A stretch of 64,000 nucleotides of DNA, taken from assembly GCA_018857735.1 (NCBI GenBank), contig JABMCL010002295.1:324501-388500 (forward strand), in the 5' to 3' direction. The position numbers and the translations under genes were made by a program. The notes under the pieces were generated by a model. That model searched no databases. It saw nothing but the letters and a program-made list of their open reading frames with translations, and was not told where the DNA came from. The stretch comes from Alviniconcha marisindica. Taxonomy: Eukaryota > Mollusca > Gastropoda > Provannidae. This document shows, in pieces, positions 36,001-46,635 of this stretch; the stretch's first letter is position 1; every line of letters starts with the position of its first letter.

Positions 36001-39000
36001 GATTTTATTGTAGCGATAGCGTGTGTTCCTTGCGGCCCATGCCGTTCTCTTATCTATGCGTGCGCGTGAGGATTTGGGGTGTGCTGAAAAGTTGTCTGCT
36101 GCTGTAGAATAAAAGCCTGTTTGCCGTCGCCGCCTGCTGTGGTCTCCATTTTGACCGACTCCGCTGCCTGTGTCCTGTCCTTTGACCACTCCACACCGCA
36201 CCATTACATTTGTACACTGTATTAATCAGCATGTTTTATTCTATGCTTTTGTTGAAATGCCTGTGGTTTCTATTGGCAGATATCAGTTACCAGTCACCAG
36301 CACAGTGCCAGTTCCTTCTGGAGTTTCTAGTGAAGAGGATGAGCGACAGCTCCTGCCATGTAAAATTAAAGGTACAGTGAAATGCCTCTTCTAAAAATAC
36401 TGGAGAATTAGTCAAGTCAGGTCAAGTACTTCTTTGTACCATTCAAAGTATTACAAACAAACAAACAAACAATATCTGCATGTATAAAATTATGACCTTC
36501 ATGTTGAACTGACTTGTTCACATTGAACTGACTTGCTAACCATGCTGACCTTCACATTAAACTGACTTGCTAACTTTGCTGACATTCACATTAAACTGAC
36601 TTGCTCACGTTGAACTGACTTGCTAACCTTGCTGACCTTACATTGAACTGACTTGCTCACATTGAACTGGCTTGCTAACCTTGGTGACCTTCACATTGAA
36701 CTGACTTGCTCACATTGAACTGACTTGCTGACCTTCACATTGAACTGACTTGCTCACGTTGAACTGGCTTGCTAACCTTGCTGACCTTCACACTGAACTG
36801 ACTTGCTAAACTGATCAAGAATTCATCAGTCTCTCCTGCAGCACACAGGAACTAAGTTTTTGTCGTCTCACGCAACTAGTCTTTTGTATTAAAATAGTGC
36901 TGTCTGTGTGATGTTCCCCATCCTTTTCAGACCTTGAGGCTGATGAAGCACGTGGTGGAGAATGGGGATCCCAACTTCAGGGCTGGTCTGCGGACAATGT
37001 CCAAGTGCATCCAGGAAGCAACAAGTGAGAACATCTGCTGCAGGGTCACAAGTTTACCTTGCTGGTTGTGCTGGTAGTAGGAAGGGCTTGGCGTGATGGG
37101 AGTGTGGGCTTTGCTTGCATGGGTGCACATGTGCGTGTGTGTAGTGTGTGTGTGTGGGTGTGAGAGAGAGAGACAGAGAGAGACAGAGAGAGAATCTGAT
37201 TGATCTGGCAAAAAGTAGCAACAAGGGAGAGGAAAGCAAAGTAATTTGAGAGAAGGAAGTGGTCCTGGTAAACTTCAGCTTCCTCTCCATTGTTAGTGTG
37301 GGTGTGTGTAGGTGGGCGCATATGTGTGTGCCAGAGGTGCATATTCACATTGGCTACAAAGCTAAAACAATTTTGGTATGTAAATTATACATTATATATT
37401 ACTTTCCTTGCAGTTTCATTGTGTGGAGAAGCTGTTTTGAGTTGTATGCTTATAAATATATTTTTTGGTACTACATACAGTCAATCATTCCTTTTTTTGC
37501 AGAGTTTGGTGGTACCTCTGATCCGTTGCATGGTAATTTGCTATATCAAGGTGTCCGCAAAACTGCCAAGGTATGTGTTTTTAGAGGAATTAAGCACAGC
37601 CTTGAAAAGTATCTCATTGGCATGAGAGAAAAAACATGAGAAAAAAAAAATCAATTGTACTTCAAGGAGGTGCCTTCATGCATTGACCTACACCATTGTT
37701 ACAGAATCTGGTTACAAAGTTTTATGGCCATTATGGGCATGAAATGCATGCTGGGAACATGGCTTGATGTCATGAAAATATAACACTGTATATGACTGCA
37801 ACCAATAAAAACACATGACAGGACATTAGCCCAAAAGAGGCAGGAAATATCTACCAGCGTTATAAATAAGAACAGCGTAGTCTCTGCCAAATACATGTGT
37901 CTGCATGAGAACTGAAATGTAACACCAGCGTCAATTTTTGTTTTAGATGCTGATTTCAGCTGTTCTATATTTCTTAACATTGAAAACAAAAAGAAGATTA
38001 TTATGATGATTTAAAATAAAAAAAATACACAGGTTATTTGTGCAGCCTGGTCTCAAATGAGCTCTTCCTGTATCCTGGGTTCTGGCATGCAGTGCAGTGC
38101 TGTCAAAAGGTGTAGATATTTTTTTCTTCTGTTTGTTGTAGTTTTGCTGACATCTTGTGGATGTTGCCCTGATATAACCGTAATGGTTGACTGGGTGTAA
38201 AACACCAAGTTACTCACTAACTTGTGGATGTGCAGGAATTGTGCCAGATTCTGTTTGATGTGGGCCAGGAGCCAAGGGGCCAGTCTGACCAGTCCCAGAC
38301 CCATTTGCCAGCTGAAAGGATGGGTCAGTAGACAGAAAAAATGTGTCACTGTAGAGCAGAAAACATGTTTGGTGGAACAGAAATTGTCATTGTAGAGCAG
38401 AAAACGTGTTTGGTGGAACAGAAATTGTCATTGTAGAGCAGAAAACATGTTTGGTGGAACAGAAATTGTCATTGTAGAGCAGAAAACGTGTTTGGTGGAA
38501 CAGAAATTGTCATTGTGATTGTAGAGCAGAAAACATGTTTGGTAGAACAGAAATTGTCACTGTAGAGCAGAAAACATGTTTGGTGGAACAGAAATTGTCA
38601 TTGTGGAGCAGAAAACATGTTTGGTGGAACAGAACATGTTATTGTAGAACAGAAACATGTTTGGTGGAACAGAAAGTTTAGGGACACATCAGTATAGGCT
38701 TGATGTTTTGTCTGTCATGTGGGAGATCTAGGTACATGCTTGTGATTTTTAAACAGCTTTTATTTATTTATTGTTGAAGGGGTAAGGGGAGGGGGGAGAC
38801 TCAGTGAGTTGCTGATACATGCACAGGCTACATGTTCAGACATGTACTGAAGATGGCTCCACCAGAATCTGGGTGTCATACGATCCATGTTACAGTAAAG
38901 CATGCAAGCACCTTCCATGTGAGAGTGCCCTCATAGAAGCTGCTTTGGAATGCTTTAACGTACCAGTAGTGAATGGTAACTACCTTTTATCCAGGTAGCT

Positions 39001-42000
39001 CTTGCTAGAACAACCAAATGAAGCCTGTCGATAATCACTAGTTTGTCAATGTGTATTAAGGAAAAAACATAAGTAGGAAAACGATCATTGCAAAAAACAA
39101 ACAAAAACTGTGGGGTGGGGGGGGGGGGATTATTTAATAACGCATTATCATGCATTGAAACAAAAATGAACAAACAGCCCAAGACTCTTGTGGGTCAGGT
39201 TTTTCTGTTTATGATAGTTTATGGCTGAGCACTGATTTATGGTAAAACATTTCTTAATATTTATGCCTATTTCTTTATATTTTATTTGGCTGTTATTGTC
39301 TCTGATATTTATTAGTGTTAGTCCAAAATATTTCAGAAGTGTATGTTTCAGTTCTTAACTGGTGTGTGTGTGTGTGGGTATGTGTATGAGTTAGTGTATG
39401 TGTGTTTGTTTTGTAAACTGTTTTAAATCTGAATACATTACCAATATTAGGGTGTTCTGCTTTCAGTTGGTATAGGGCCAACATACACATCCTCTGGTGG
39501 AAAATATCAAGGCTTTGGAAACATGCCAGCACCAAAAAGTAAGGTGTAATAAAGTTATTTGGTGATATACACTATTTTGTGACATTGATATGATGCATGT
39601 GTTAATTTTATAGCATTGTTATTACAGGCTCCCTGTAGCTGTTACGCTTACTCAGTGAAGGGGTGGTATATGTGGAGCCTTCTTTACACACATATTTTTT
39701 GTGCGCACAGTGTTGAAAGTCAGTCCAGAATGTGAAACAATTTGTTTACACATGTGACGTATTCTCAGGGTTATGACTGATGAAACTGTTATAAAAGAGG
39801 AAATACAAACAGAAATTGTAATGAGGGTCTACATCTGTGATGGGTCAGGATGAAGATGACTTGTATCTGAAGCCAGGTACTATTCTACTCTCAGTTTATT
39901 CATATTGTGTGTACACTTTAAACTCAAGTAAAAGTTGGTTAATTCTTGGATTTTAAATCCCCACCAATGACACAGGGTCACCTCAAAAAAGTTGTAACGA
40001 TAAGTATGTCCGCTTGTGCTGGATATAACATTTTGGAAGCGGCATGACTGTGGTTTTCTGCCATAAATCCCACAGAGACTGTGTGCAGGTGACAGTTTCA
40101 GAGTCACTGGGGAACACCATAAATAGCACACACAGTGTGCGGGTGATGGTTTCAGAGTCGGTGGCTAAAACCATAAATACCACACAAAGTGTGCAGGTGA
40201 TGTTTTCAGAGTTGCTGGCTAAAACCATAAATACCACACACAGCATGCAGGTGATGATTTTCAGAGTCGCTGGCCATAAATACCAAACGCAGTGTGCAGG
40301 TGATGTTTTCAGAGTCGCTGGCCAACACCATAAATACCACACACAATGTGCAGGTGATGATTTCAGAGTCACTGGGCCACAGCATAAATACCACACAGTG
40401 TGCTGGTGATGGTTTCAGAGTTGCTGGACAGCACCATAAATTGCAAACACAGTGTGCAGGTGATGGTTTCAGTCACTGGCCAACACCATAAATAGCACAC
40501 ACAGTGTGCAGGTGGTGACTTTCAGAGTCGCTGGCGAAAACCATAAATACCACACACAGTGTGCAGGTGATGGTTTCAGAGTCGCTGGGCAACACCATAC
40601 ATATTGTACACAGTGTGAAGGTGATGGTTTCAGAGTCACTGGGCAACACCATAAATATCACACACAGTGTGCAGGTGATGGTTTCAGAGTCGCTGCCAAC
40701 ACCATAAATATCACACACAGTGTGCAGGTGATGGTTTCAGAGTCGCTGCCAACACCATAAATATCACACACAGCATGCAGATGACAATTTCAGAGTTGCT
40801 GCAACACCATAAATACCACACACAGTGTGCAGGTGATGGTTTCAGAGTTGCTGCAACACCATAAATATCACACACAGTGTGCAGGTGATGGTTTCAGAGT
40901 CACTTGCCAACACCACATAATTATACCATACACAGTGATGGTTTCAGAGTCACTGGGCCACACCATAAATACCATACACAGTGTGCAGGTGATGGTTTCA
41001 GAGTCACTGGGCAACACCATAAGAGAAGGTATAGAGAAGCTGGCAGAGCAGCTAGCGGACACAACCCCTGCTCAGCGACAAGCGGCGCTGCTTGCCGACC
41101 TTGAGAACTCTTCCGGTGACTACGTACCACCCGTTGTGACCCCTGCTGTTCAACCTCCTCACCCCAAGGCAACCAGTGAATCGAGTAAAAGTAAGTTTGT
41201 TGCTTGGTATTTCATGCCCAGTCTACCAAGACAGCCATATTAGGGTGAAATTAATTTTTAGACAGGATGATATGGAGGAACTTTGTTTCTGCCCTAAACA
41301 CTGGTAGGTGTAAAGGTAATAAGTAAGTATCTGAAAGGAAAATTAGTGTGCTGCTCTTGACATACATTATGATTGAAGAGGACTGGGGGGAAATGAAGTT
41401 GAATGAACCAGGAAGGCAGAAGTCCTGCCAGCAGGCAGAGCACAAGGCTGTATTCTGACCTGCTCCAGGCTGAAAGGAGGGAACCACTAATATTTGTGGA
41501 CACCCACAAGAGGTGTCTTTGATTTCTGCACCTGTAGTACCCGACAACTAGAGGCATCAATGCAGAGAACATTAAACTTGTATAATCTGATTAACACACA
41601 TGCATGGCTAAAAAAAATAAAAAATGTTTGTAATGATTGAATCAGTACATTCTGACCTTGCTGATGAGAGCTTTAACATGAATGTGTACCCCTGTTGTAG
41701 CACCTGGATCTCTACCCCTGCAAGCTTTTTATTTTGCTGGCGGGTGGTGGGTTGCATCGGAAAGATTGAATACACCATTCATCTCATCTGAAAAGACTAG
41801 ACTCTTTGCCTAAAAGACTGAAGATTTAACCGATCATCCTGATACAAAGAAGAGAGGGGAGAGGGTTACTACCAAAAGCAAGATTCAGGCTTACAATCAT
41901 TTGAGCTTGCATCCTGTGTAATGTACCCTCAGCTACCAAACTTTTGTTGGCTGAATGGCAAGACTGCTTCCCCACCCCCACCCCACTTTTTTAAATGGAT

Positions 42001-43156
42001 AAAAACAGTTAATTTATGTTGTTTTTGGTTTAAGTGTGCTTTGATCTAGACTAGACAGACCATTTTGTATTGATACATTTAGTAGCTTTTCTTAACGCAT
42101 ACCGGTTATCTATTCAGTCCCTGCTAAAGACATACCTGGACATTTTGTGTCTATTCAGCAGCTATTACCAAACATGTACCTGGACGTGTCGTATCTGTTC
42201 AACAGCTGTTACTAAACATGTACCTTGACGTGTTGTATCTGTTCAACAGCTGTTACTAAACATGTACCTGGACATGTCGTATCTGTTCAACAGCTGTTAC
42301 TAAACATGTACCTGGACGTGCCGGAGGCGGATGGGATGATGACCTTAAATCGTCAGCACAGAGTCAGGGGTCAGGGACTCAAAGTGAGGCAAGCAGTGAA
42401 CTGTCGTACAGGTAACATCCATTGTTACATCAGAGTGACAACAATGTATGTCTTTTCCTGCAGTAGAAGTAGCTAATAGCATTACTCATTTGTGTGCTGA
42501 TTGGATGAATGCTGGTGTTCAGGTTGTAATAAGAGAAGGGTATTGCACAATGTAATCATTAGAGAAGGGTGTTGTACATTGTAATAATTAGAGAAAGGTT
42601 TGCACAATGTAATCTATAGAGAAGGGCATTGCACAATGTAATAATTAGAGAAGGGTAGTGAACAATGTAACCATTAAAGAAGGGTGTTGCACAATGTAAT
42701 AATTAGAGAAGGATGTGGCACAATGCAATAATTAGAGAAGGGTATTGCACAATGTAATAATTAGAGAAGGATGTGGCATAAGGTAATAAGTAGAGAAGGG
42801 TGTAGCACAATGTAATAATTAGAGATGGGTGTATCACAGTGTAATATGAGAAGGGTGTTGTACAATCACTGGCACTCGTCAGCATCAGAGTTTTAGCCTA
42901 GCCTTGCAGTGCTTTCACCTGATCTGACAGACTGCTGATTCAGTAGTATAATGATCAGTATTATTGGTGTGCAATGTGTCCAGCTAGGAATGTTGTAAAC
43001 CAGTGTCTATGCATATGTTGAATGAATCATAAGGGCTTTCCTTCTAGTTTCAAGAAACATTTGGTATTTCATATAGTATTCCATGGGATGAATTTCAGTA
43101 ATCACTTTTAATGTTTTTGTGTTAGTTTTCATGGGTTTCCCCCAGCAGTTTTTGGT

Positions 43157-43197
<41 letters not shown>

Positions 43198-43254
43198 ATG
43201 TGTGTGTGTGTATGTCTGTGTGTGTGTACGGGGTGTGTGTGTGTGTGGTGTGTG

Positions 43255-43336
<82 letters not shown>

Positions 43337-46300
43337 ATGTGTGTGTGTGTGTGTGTGTGTACATGTGTGTGCATGTGTGTGTGTGTACATGTGTGTGTGT
43401 GTGTACATGTGTGTGTATGTTTGTATATAGCAGACTGGAGGCTGTGTCAAGCCCTGATTGGTCAGCAGAGGAACAGCTAGTCACAGACCACCTCCTACTG
43501 AATGACACGAGCCAATTCTTCCTTCTACAGCCATCGGATATGAAAGTGTTTAAGAGGAAATGTCAAGGACTCAACTGTGAGAAGGTTGTGGACTTTATTA
43601 GACAGAGGTTGCAATCTCCTGAGGATTACATTGTGGTGGTAAGTCAAACACTGTTATAGCTCATTGTTAAAGGTACACTGTCAGACTGGTGTGTGTGTGC
43701 GTGTGTGTGTATGTATAGGTCAGTGGGTCTATGCGTATGTGCACATCAGTGTGTCATTGTATGCAATGTGGGCTAATGCTGTCTGCTATCATTACATCTG
43801 TTGTGTGACCACTATAGTTTGGCTGGATTGGTCATGTGACTACCATGTTTTGAGCAAGTAGTGTTGCTGTCAGAAATGTTCCTGTTTGTGTAGCTATTTT
43901 TGGACCGGACCAGACCAGACATGTCATGTGACTGCTTTATTTTGACCAGATTGGTTATATGACTTATGTTTTAAGCTAGTTTAGTTACTGTTGGATGTCC
44001 CTGCAGAGTAACATCATGTGACTGCTTTATTTTGACCAGATTGGTTATATGACTGTTATGTTTTGAGCTAGTAGTGTTACTGTTGGATGTACCTGCAGAG
44101 TAACATCATGTGACTGCTTTATTTTGACCAGATTGGTTATATGACTGTTATGTTTTGAGCTAGTAGTGTTACTGTTGGATGTCCCTGCAGAGTAACATCA
44201 TGTGACTGCTTTATTTTGACCGGATTGGTTATATGACTGTTATGTTTTATTTTGACCGGATTGGTTATATGACTGTTATGTTTTGAGCTAGTAGTGTTAC
44301 TGTTGGATGTCCCTGTTGAGTAATGTCTTGTGGCTGCTTTATTTTGACCGGATTGGTTATATATGACTGTTATGTTTTGAGCTAGTTCAGTTACTGTTGG
44401 ATGTCCCTGCAGAGTAACATCATGTGACTACTTTATTTTGGCCAGATTGGTTATATGACTGTTATGTTTTGAGCTAGTAATGTTACTGTTGGATGTCCCT
44501 GTTGAGTAACGTCTTGTGGCTGCTTTATTTTGACCGGATTGGTTATATGACTGTTATGTTTTGAGCTAGTTCAGTTACTGTTGGATGTCCCAGCTGAGTA
44601 ACAGGCATCGTGGATGCTAGATGTGTCAGGAGACGATTGCATTTTGCACAGTCTTTGCATCCTGCCTTTTTTCTTTCATGCTTATGATGCTGTGGCATGG
44701 TGATGCATCTAGTTATTGTAGCCAGTAAATGGAAGGGGCTTCTGTTGAGACATGCAGTTTTGATATAAGGAAATGCCCATTGCATTATTTGAGGAGCAAT
44801 GCTGTGAGCCTGGAACAGCTCTGCAGTGTCACTGCTCTGCTTTTGTTTGGATGTTGGAGTCTTTTCAGTGAGCTGTTGGAAGCATCATTATTAATGAGAA
44901 GTAGTTGTGTCTGTTTGAACTAGCTCAGTGACATCACCACTGTGCTTTTACCGGCATTGTAACTATTTTCTTTGAGCAAGTGGCTTTTGCCAGCTCCTTC
45001 ACTATTTCATTATCAGTGAGCTTTCGTGCAGTCAGTGTTTTAGTGAGTGTTGCTGTGATCCCAGACTCACTCTGCCACTCTGCCACAGTAACCTTTGTAC
45101 TTTCATCAGATCTAAAACTGTAGTTTAGCAAGCATGCTGTAGCTGAGCTACACCAGTCCTGTCGTGTAACCATTCGCAGGCTCATAGCACTCACCATATG
45201 TTGTAAGTGGCCATGTGATCAGCACTATCATGTGACTGCTGTGCTGTCATGGAATTTTCCTGTACTTTCAGCGAGCAATGCTGCTGCTGGAAACATTCCT
45301 GGTGAGGAGCGATGCTGTGAGTCTGGACTACATCGTCAGTGCATGTCAGCACCAGCTGGTCAACCTGTTCCACAACAATGCAGACCAGCGCGTCAAGGAC
45401 AAGGCCGGCAAGGTGGAGAACAGGCAGAGTTTTCTTCTCTTTTTCCTTCTCTCCGTTTCTGCAGCGTTTCACTGTAGAGCCCTTCACAGTCTTATAAGAG
45501 GTGATCTGCTCACATGACTGCTGTAAAAATCATCAGGCCAGCTCTCTCTGTTTCTGCAGCATTTGACAGTAGAGCCCCTCACAGTCTTATGAGAAGTGAT
45601 TTGCTCACATAACCAATGTAAAAAAATCATCAGGCCAAAGCGGTCATTGAAAGAGGGGTGGTCCATCATCAGGGATTCATTTACTTGGAAATATGAAGGG
45701 AGAGGTTTCAGAAAAAAGCGGTCTTGTTTTGTAATGTTCCCCAGCTGAACACTCAGGGGCCCCCTGGAAATGCAGCTGTACATTGACAGTTGCATTCCAT
45801 AGGGTGAGGGGACTGCATGTGTGGCCGTTTTTTTTACTGTCCCACCAAATGGGCAGCCACACGCAGTCTTTGGAGGGTCTACTTCTATTTCTGGAGGGTG
45901 GATACTGCTATGCAAGGAGCTTATTATTTTGCTGAAGATAGTCCTAACATAACTATGCATTTTAATGTAGCTGTGGTGTTCCTGGTGTCAGTTTGCTGTG
46001 ACACAGTCCAACCCAAGCACAAAAAGTGGACTTAAATGAAAGATGGACTCTTATGGGGATGGTCTTTTCACCAGGGTTCATATATAATATTATGGAAATA
46101 TAAATTAAAGGGAGAGGTTTCAGAAAAAAGTGGTGTTAACGTAAAGGGTGGGCTTTTGTCGTGGTGATCTTTCATCCTGGGTTCATGTATGTGGAAATAT
46201 AAAGCATTAAAGGTGAGGTTTCAGAAGAAAAAATGTCTTGAAAGAAGACTGGGCTCTTTTGTCAGAGTGGTCTGTCATCAGGGTTGATATACATGAATGA

Positions 46301-46542
46301 AAATATGAAGAGAGAGGTTTCAGAAAAGGCGGTCTTTAAAGATGGCTGGGCGGTCTGTCATCAGGTGGAAGCTTGGATGTAAGGATACATTATTATACAA
46401 GCAGACATCGGCATTCCAAGTTTGATATTTGGCACTGTTATACTCAATGGTATTCCAATCTCTCATGTTGCAGATTATCCGTGGGCTGGAATGTTATTCA
46501 AGCTACTCAAACATCCTTGCAGCTACTGACGGACAGAGTTGA
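33087..46542 (+). CDS. TEPSIN: TEPSIN (ENTHD2), AP-4 complex accessory protein
   Basis: Tepsin is an ENTH/VHS-type accessory protein of the AP-4 coat at the trans-Golgi network. Twelve exons splice in phase: 33087-33140 (in-frame ATGs at 33087 and 33093), 34078-34150, 36280-36371, 36931-37024, 37503-37570, 38236-38323, 39467-39538, 41002-41190, 42294-42411, 43431-43638, 45272-45412 and 46474-46542 (TGA 46540-46542), giving 421 residues. Landmarks are VPMLMKGTTDDDSPIPGYLY and YQSPAQCQFLLEFLVKR in the ENTH domain, DPLHGNLLYQGVRK, a KYQGFGN segment, RAGGGWDDDLKSS, and the second helical domain (FKRKCQGLNCEKVVDFIRQ). Human tepsin is about 525 residues; the disordered C-terminal tail with the AP-4-binding motifs is absent. 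The introns are heavy with minisatellites. AATAAA lies at 46630-46635. Confidence 0.93.
33240..33580 (-). mobile_element. Non-LTR retrotransposon fragment (RT C-terminal region)
   Basis: Minus strand reads RRFARNNSRCFSLGSAK, then NSFFVRTVSDWNNL and an S-V-E-E-F-R-S-L-I end. The W-N-x-L followed about 15 residues later by S-V-x-x-F is typical of the ends of non-LTR reverse transcriptase ORFs. No catalytic part remains. Inserted in TEPSIN intron 1, antisense. Confidence 0.7.
34801..34868 (-). mobile_element. Dispersed repeat family A fragment
   Basis: GGGAGCCCAG, CTACCTCAACTTTCACACAG and CTCCTGAGCTCTG match the right part of the family A copies at 32.4-32.7 kb. In TEPSIN intron 2. Confidence 0.7.
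34870..36210 (+). mobile_element. Possible solo LTR or retroelement end in TEPSIN intron 2
   Basis: The right end has AATAAAAGCC (about 36110) then a GC-richer stretch closing in ACCATTACA near 36207, resembling R-U5 of an LTR. TTTGTA occurs at both sides (about 34919 and 36208). There is no coding sequence and the left border is unclear. Tentative. Confidence 0.25.
36465..36825 (+). repeat. ~25/50-bp minisatellite
   Basis: About twelve copies of TTGAACTGACTTGCT with alternating CACA or AACCTTGCTGACCTTCACA spacers, in the intron before the TEPSIN exon at 36931. Confidence 0.92.
37131..37195. repeat. Compound (GT)n / (GA)n low-complexity tract
   Basis: TG-rich then GAGA/CAGA repeats in the intron after the exon at 36931. 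Confidence 0.85.
38183..38222. repeat. Dispersed repeat family B fragment
   Basis: GGTTGACTGGGTGTAAAACAC then CAAGTTACTCACT, matching the copy at 16.8 kb, located just before a TEPSIN acceptor. Confidence 0.55.
38324..38680 (+). repeat. 41-bp minisatellite starting at a TEPSIN donor
   Basis: About eight units with TGTAGAGCAGAAAACATG and TTTGGTGGAACAGAAATTG. The first unit overlaps the donor region of the exon ending 38323: GGTCAGTAGACAGAAA is related to GGTGGAACAGAAA, so the array appears seeded there. Confidence 0.92.
40085..41001 (+). repeat. ~52-bp minisatellite of TEPSIN exon 5' edge (17 copies)
   Basis: Each unit holds GTGCAGGTGATGGTTTCAG followed by AGTCACTGGGCAACACC with small variations. 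This is the exact acceptor and first 20 or so coding nt of the exon at 41002. I count 17 units ahead of the true exon, nearly all keeping TTTCAG then AGT. Confidence 0.95.
41216..41250. repeat. Dispersed repeat family B fragment
   Basis: TGCCCAGTCTACCAAGACAG then CCATATTAGGGTGAA. A related segment lies at 53972-54008. Confidence 0.5.
42118..42293 (+). repeat. ~47-bp repeat of another TEPSIN exon 5' edge (4 copies)
   Basis: Units read TCAACAG then CTGTTACTAAACATGTACC and TGGACGTG; the true exon starts at 42294 with this same string. Two nearest copies are almost identical, the two farther ones more diverged. Confidence 0.93.
42525..42865 (+). repeat. ~29-bp minisatellite
   Basis: About eleven units of AGAGAAGGGTATTGCACAA with TGTAATAATT, in the intron after the exon ending at 42411. 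Not obviously derived from an exon. Confidence 0.93.
43158..43430 (+). repeat. ~270-bp (TG)n tract abutting a TEPSIN acceptor
   Basis: Nearly pure TG with TACATG interruptions, ending in TTTGTATATAG directly before the exon at 43431. Confidence 0.97.
43915..44600 (+). repeat. ~90-120-bp minisatellite in a TEPSIN intron
   Basis: Six or seven units with GTGACTGCTTTATTTTGACC, GGTTATATGACTGTTATG, TTTTGAGCTAGT and TGTTGGATGTCCCTGCAG. Several units carry a CCCTGCAG acceptor-like site. A short related stretch (CATGTGACTGCTGTG) lies before the true acceptor at 45271. Confidence 0.93.
44785..44835 (+). repeat. Partial copy of TEPSIN exon 45272 interior
   Basis: GAGGAGCAATGCTGTGAGCCTGGA resembles GAGGAGCGATGCTGTGAGTC in the exon at about 45302; some similarity continues to GTCACTGC. 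Confidence 0.55.
45428..46370 (+). repeat. Diverged tandem repeats in the last TEPSIN intron
   Basis: A ~105-bp unit with CTGTTTCTGCAGC, AGAGCCC and AAATCATCAGGCCA is present twice at 45450-45640. It is followed by about five units of ~100 bp with GAGAGGTTTCAGAAAA and ATGGAAATATAAA up to 46370. Open frames here have no recognisable homology. Confidence 0.8.
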
Positions 46543-46635
46543 CAGAACCCATCTTTCTTCTTTGTCAAATGTCTTTAGAGCGTGGACATGGCAACTACTG
46601 GACTGTGGACAAAATGAAGAAATCGAACTAATAAA

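Noticed and set aside
40085..41001. CRISPR-like array of regular repeats with spacers
   Set aside because: Units are head-to-tail copies of an exon edge without unique spacers, in an animal gene.
43119..43508. Long Cys/Val and Thr/His open frames
   Set aside because: Products of the (TG)n/(CA)n microsatellite; the only real coding part is the TEPSIN exon from 43431.
45484..45960. 158-codon minus-strand frame in the last TEPSIN intron
   Set aside because: Runs through diverged tandem repeats and resembles no family I know; a chance frame is more likely.
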